Origin: Anaerobutyricum hallii DSM 3353
GTDB lineage: Bacteria; Bacillota; Clostridia; Lachnospirales; Lachnospiraceae
Reading direction: 5' to 3'
DNA length: 42,747 bases
NCBI RefSeq assembly: GCF_000173975.1
Contig: NZ_ACEP01000094.1
Span: forward strand, 1-42,747
Part shown: positions 40,368 to 42,747 of the stretch, piece after piece
Position numbering within the stretch: position 1 is the stretch's first letter
Layout: each line of letters opens with the position of its first letter
Program-made: the position numbers and the translations under genes
Notes under the pieces: model-generated
Database searches by the model: none
Seen by the model: only the letters and a program-made list of their open reading frames with translations
What the model was told of the DNA's origin: nothing

Positions 40368-41711
40368 ATGAATGCAAAAGAAAGATCAGATTTTACACAG
40401 GGAAGTATATTAAAGAAGATGATTCCATTCATGATGCCAATACTTGGAGCGCTTATACTCCAGGCAGCGTATGGTGCAGTGGATCTTCTGGTTGTGGGCA
40501 GATTTGGAACAACGGCCGGGCTATCAGCAGTTTCAACCGGCAGTCAGATTCTTAATCTTGTAACGTTTGTGATAACGCAGCTGGCAATGGGAATTACTGT
40601 TCTTATTGCAAGGTATATCGGTGAAAAACATACGAGTCAAATAGGGGAACTGCTTGGTGGAGCAACGACAGTGTTTACTACGATAGCTGTCGTACTCTTT
40701 GTGGTGATGGTGTTTTTTGCAAAGCCACTGGCTGTTCTTATGCAGGCACCCCAAGAAGCGCTTATACTTACGTCAGTGTATGTAAGGATTTGCGGGGGAG
40801 GTATTTTCTTTATCGTTGCTTATAACGTTCTTTCTGCCATATTCAGAGGGCTGGGAGACAGCAGGTCTCCCCTTATATTTGTTATGGTTGCCTGCGTGGT
40901 AAATGTCGTAGGTGATCTTGTACTTGTTGCAGGATTCCATCTTGATGCCGCAGGAGCCGCAATTGCTACAGTGCTTGCTCAGGCGGTTAGTGTGGTGCTA
41001 GCTCTTTTAATGCTTAAAAGAAGACAACTGCCATTTAAAATAACAAAAAAAGATTTCAGAGTTAATAGTCAATGTAAAAGATTCCTGACAGTTGGAATTC
41101 CTCTTGCGCTTCAGGAATTTCTTACCCAGATGTCATTTCTTGCACTGTGTGCATTTATAAATAAGCTGGGGCTGGAAGCTTCTTCAGGATATGGGGTTGC
41201 CTGTAAGATAGTAAACTTCGCCATGCTGATACCAAGTGCACTTATGCAGTCGATGGCTTCCTTTGTATCGCAGAATGTTGGTGCCGGTAAGGAGGATAGA
41301 GCAAAGAAGGCTATGTTTACCGGAATGGGAATCGGATTAATCGTTGGAATTATCGTTTTCGCAAGTGTATGGTTCTTTGGTGATGTGCTTACATCGATAT
41401 TCACAACGGATGAAGCGGTTGTACAAAAAGGGTTTGAATATCTTAAGGGGTTTGCTCCGGAAACGATTCTTACAGCAATTCTTTTTTCTATGATAGGTTA
41501 CTTTAATGGACATGAAAAGACGTTGTGGGTTATGATTCAGGGACTTATCCAGACACTTCTTGTAAGACTGCCACTTGCATATTTTATGAGTATACAGCCG
41601 GATGCCAGCCTTACTAATATAGGGCTTGCAGCGCCTGTTGCCACATGCTTTGGAATTATATTAAATGTAATCTTTTTCCTTTACATGACAAGAAAAATGA
41701 AAAAGGCATGA
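40368..41711 (+). CDS. MATE-family multidrug efflux transporter
   Basis: 447 residues, about 12 membrane helices in two MatE halves. Characteristic pieces: IPFMMPILGALILQAAYGAV, DLLVVGRFGTTAGLSAVSTG, AIFRGLGDSRSPLIFV in the first half and SSGYGVACKIVNFAMLIPSA with SMASFVSQNVGAGKEDRAKK in the second. It exports cationic drugs or metabolites using a Na+ or H+ gradient. Co-transcribed with the MarR gene. Codon use (many CTT and GGA) is a little less AT-rich than in the mosaic before it. Confidence 0.93.
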   Translation: MNAKERSDFTQGSILKKMIPFMMPILGALILQAAYGAVDLLVVGRFGTTAGLSAVSTGSQILNLVTFVITQLAMGITVLIARYIGEKHTSQIGELLGGATTVFTTIAVVLFVVMVFFAKPLAVLMQAPQEALILTSVYVRICGGGIFFIVAYNVLSAIFRGLGDSRSPLIFVMVACVVNVVGDLVLVAGFHLDAAGAAIATVLAQAVSVVLALLMLKRRQLPFKITKKDFRVNSQCKRFLTVGIPLALQEFLTQMSFLALCAFINKLGLEASSGYGVACKIVNFAMLIPSALMQSMASFVSQNVGAGKEDRAKKAMFTGMGIGLIVGIIVFASVWFFGDVLTSIFTTDEAVVQKGFEYLKGFAPETILTAILFSMIGYFNGHEKTLWVMIQGLIQTLLVRLPLAYFMSIQPDASLTNIGLAAPVATCFGIILNVIFFLYMTRKMKKA

Positions 41712-41746
41712 GTGAACCAATGATTTATCCTTTTCTAGCAAGAAGA

Positions 41747-41767
41747 CTCCGACCTCTAAGGTGGGAG
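41747..41767. repeat. hairpin near the IS left end
   Basis: CTCC, ACCT / AGGT, GGAG arms with central CTA, followed by GATGAATTG. It resembles the terminal hairpins of IS605-type elements and the end of TnpB guide RNAs. Confidence 0.45.
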
Positions 41768-41854
41768 ATGAATTGCGTCTGTTACCTACTTGATATTGCA
41801 TTCTAATCATAGCATAATATATTCAGTCGCATGATAAAAAAAGGCTGAAATACA

Positions 41855-42268
41855 ATGAATTTAGATAATAATGCACATTCAGTATTCTTACTGCAATATC
41901 ATCTTGTTCTTGTGGTTAAGTATCGTAGACAGGTTTTTGATGATGGTATTTCCAGCAGGGCGAAAGAGATATTTGAGTATATTGCTCCAAACTACAATAT
42001 TACTCTTGAGGAATGGAATCACGATAAAGACCATATACATATCCTTTTCAGGGCACACCCACATACGGAAATAAGTAAGTTCATAAATGCATATAAGAGT
42101 GCAAGCAGCAGACTTCTTAAGAAAGAGTTTCCGCAGATACGGCAAAAGTTGTGGAAAGAACATTTCTGGAGCCAGAGTTTTTGTTTGATTACAACAGGCG
42201 GTGCTCCAATTGAAGTAATCAAAAAATATATAGAAAGTCAGGGACAAAGGGAGCGAAAAAGGAAGTGA
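41855..42268 (+). CDS. tnpA: IS200/IS605 transposase TnpA (Y1 HUH)
   Basis: 137 residues. Single-strand transposase: HUH metal site in NHDKDHIHILF, catalytic tyrosine in VIKKYIESQG, and the usual YHLVLVVKYRRQVF beginning. It moves the element as single-stranded DNA by recognising end hairpins. Length and motifs are complete, so it may be active. An overlapping longer antisense frame is a shadow. Confidence 0.93.
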   Translation: MNLDNNAHSVFLLQYHLVLVVKYRRQVFDDGISSRAKEIFEYIAPNYNITLEEWNHDKDHIHILFRAHPHTEISKFINAYKSASSRLLKKEFPQIRQKLWKEHFWSQSFCLITTGGAPIEVIKKYIESQGQRERKRK

Positions 42269-42272
42269 CAGA

Positions 42273-42747
42273 GTGGCAAACAGAGCATATAAATTCAGAA
42301 TATATCCCAATGATGAACAGAAGATTTTGTTTGCTAAGACTTTTGGCTGTGTCGGAATGGTGTATAATCATTGGCTTGATAGAAAGATCCGGCAGTATAA
42401 GGAGGACAAGACAAACGTAACATATACCATTTGCGCAAAAGAAATGGCAGCAATGAAGAAAACGGAAGAATACGGATTTTTAAAGGAAGCAGATAGTATC
42501 GCATTACAACAATCGCTCAGACACCTTGATACGGCATTTAAGAACTTTTTTAAACAGCCAAAAACAGGTTTCCCAAGGTTCAAATCAAAAAAGCGGAATA
42601 AAAACAGCTATTCTACGGTCTGCATCAAGGGGAACATAACTCTGTCTAATGGATATTTGAGATTACCTAAGATTGGGCAAGTCCGGTTAAAACAGCACAG
42701 GATTATTTCGGATGAATACAGACTGAAATCTGTAACAGTAAGTCAGG
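42273..42747 (+). CDS. tnpB: TnpB RNA-guided nuclease, 5' part
   Basis: 158 codons to the window edge. It begins at GTG 42273 with ANRAYKFRIYPNDEQKILFA, then GCVGMVYNHWLDRKIRQYKE and FPRFKSKKRNKNSY, the N-terminal wedge and helix-turn-helix part of TnpB. The RuvC residues lie beyond the window. TnpB proteins of such elements cut DNA with an RNA guide made from the element's right end. Start 4 bases after the tnpA stop. Confidence 0.92.
   Translation, partial: MANRAYKFRIYPNDEQKILFAKTFGCVGMVYNHWLDRKIRQYKEDKTNVTYTICAKEMAAMKKTEEYGFLKEADSIALQQSLRHLDTAFKNFFKQPKTGFPRFKSKKRNKNSYSTVCIKGNITLSNGYLRLPKIGQVRLKQHRIISDEYRLKSVTVSQ

Larger units (their letters stand above)
41712..42747 (+). mobile_element. 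IS200/IS605-family element, right part outside the window
   Basis: A tnpA (Y1 transposase) gene is followed after 4 bases by tnpB. The left end must lie between the MATE stop (41711) and tnpA (41855). The element is cut by the window edge. Confidence 0.85.

Noticed and set aside
41888-42310. 140-codon reverse frame across tnpA
   Set aside because: Shadow of the transposase gene.

Overview
The window looks like low-GC Firmicutes DNA of the Clostridia, most like a gut Lachnospiraceae. This is inferred from AT-rich codon use, strong GGAGG ribosome sites, the RlmD, RlmL-like, RdgB and YfcE-type neighbours, TnpV and large serine recombinase genes, and MobQ-type mobilization genes. I saw no rRNA, tRNA or CRISPR array.

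Region 1 (1 to about 4504) is a chromosomal housekeeping block on the + strand: rhodanese-like protein, THUMP-type rRNA methyltransferase, RdgB, YfcE-type phosphoesterase and rlmD. Region 2 (about 4504 to 23640, 19.1 kb) is an apparently complete integrative mobilizable element inserted in the last codons of rlmD. Comparing the two junctions lets attB and attP be rebuilt. Integration swaps 3' ends in frame: rlmD gains a 100-residue element-encoded tail, and the recombinase gene takes over the last ten codons of rlmD. The element carries tnpV; a defence-like cassette (AAA ATPase, unknown 308-aa protein, DUF2188) with a strongly structured spacer; a MobQ oriT with mobL and a DUF3847 gene; a plasmid-like replication and partition set (DnaC-like ATPase, RepA_N protein, ParR- and ParM-like proteins with candidate 11-bp centromere repeats); a two-component system driving an ABC exporter; an NB-ARC/TPR protein; a 44-aa protein; a GNAT toxin-antitoxin pair; and the serine recombinase. 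No conjugation secretion genes are present, so transfer would need a helper.

Region 3 (23.7 to 39.1 kb) is a mosaic of cargo and wreckage from related elements. It holds truncated response-regulator and XRE-like fragments, a Bce/MacB-like TCS and ABC set, a deleted mobL joined to a vanY fragment, an ECF sigma and ABC cassette, a second copy of the small-protein locus, an intact AbiD/AbiF-type HEPN gene behind a pseudoknotted leader RNA, remnants of NB-ARC, mobC and abiD genes, and an Rrf2-flanked group of class-M-like sirtuins. The AbiD module occupies the same slot that the GNAT pair occupies in region 2.

Region 4 (39.1 kb to the end) has an unknown protein, a MarR-MATE efflux operon and the start of an IS200/IS605 element (tnpA, partial tnpB).

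Taken together, this is an insertion hotspot behind rlmD where exchangeable resistance, stress and defence cassettes ride on mobilizable elements.
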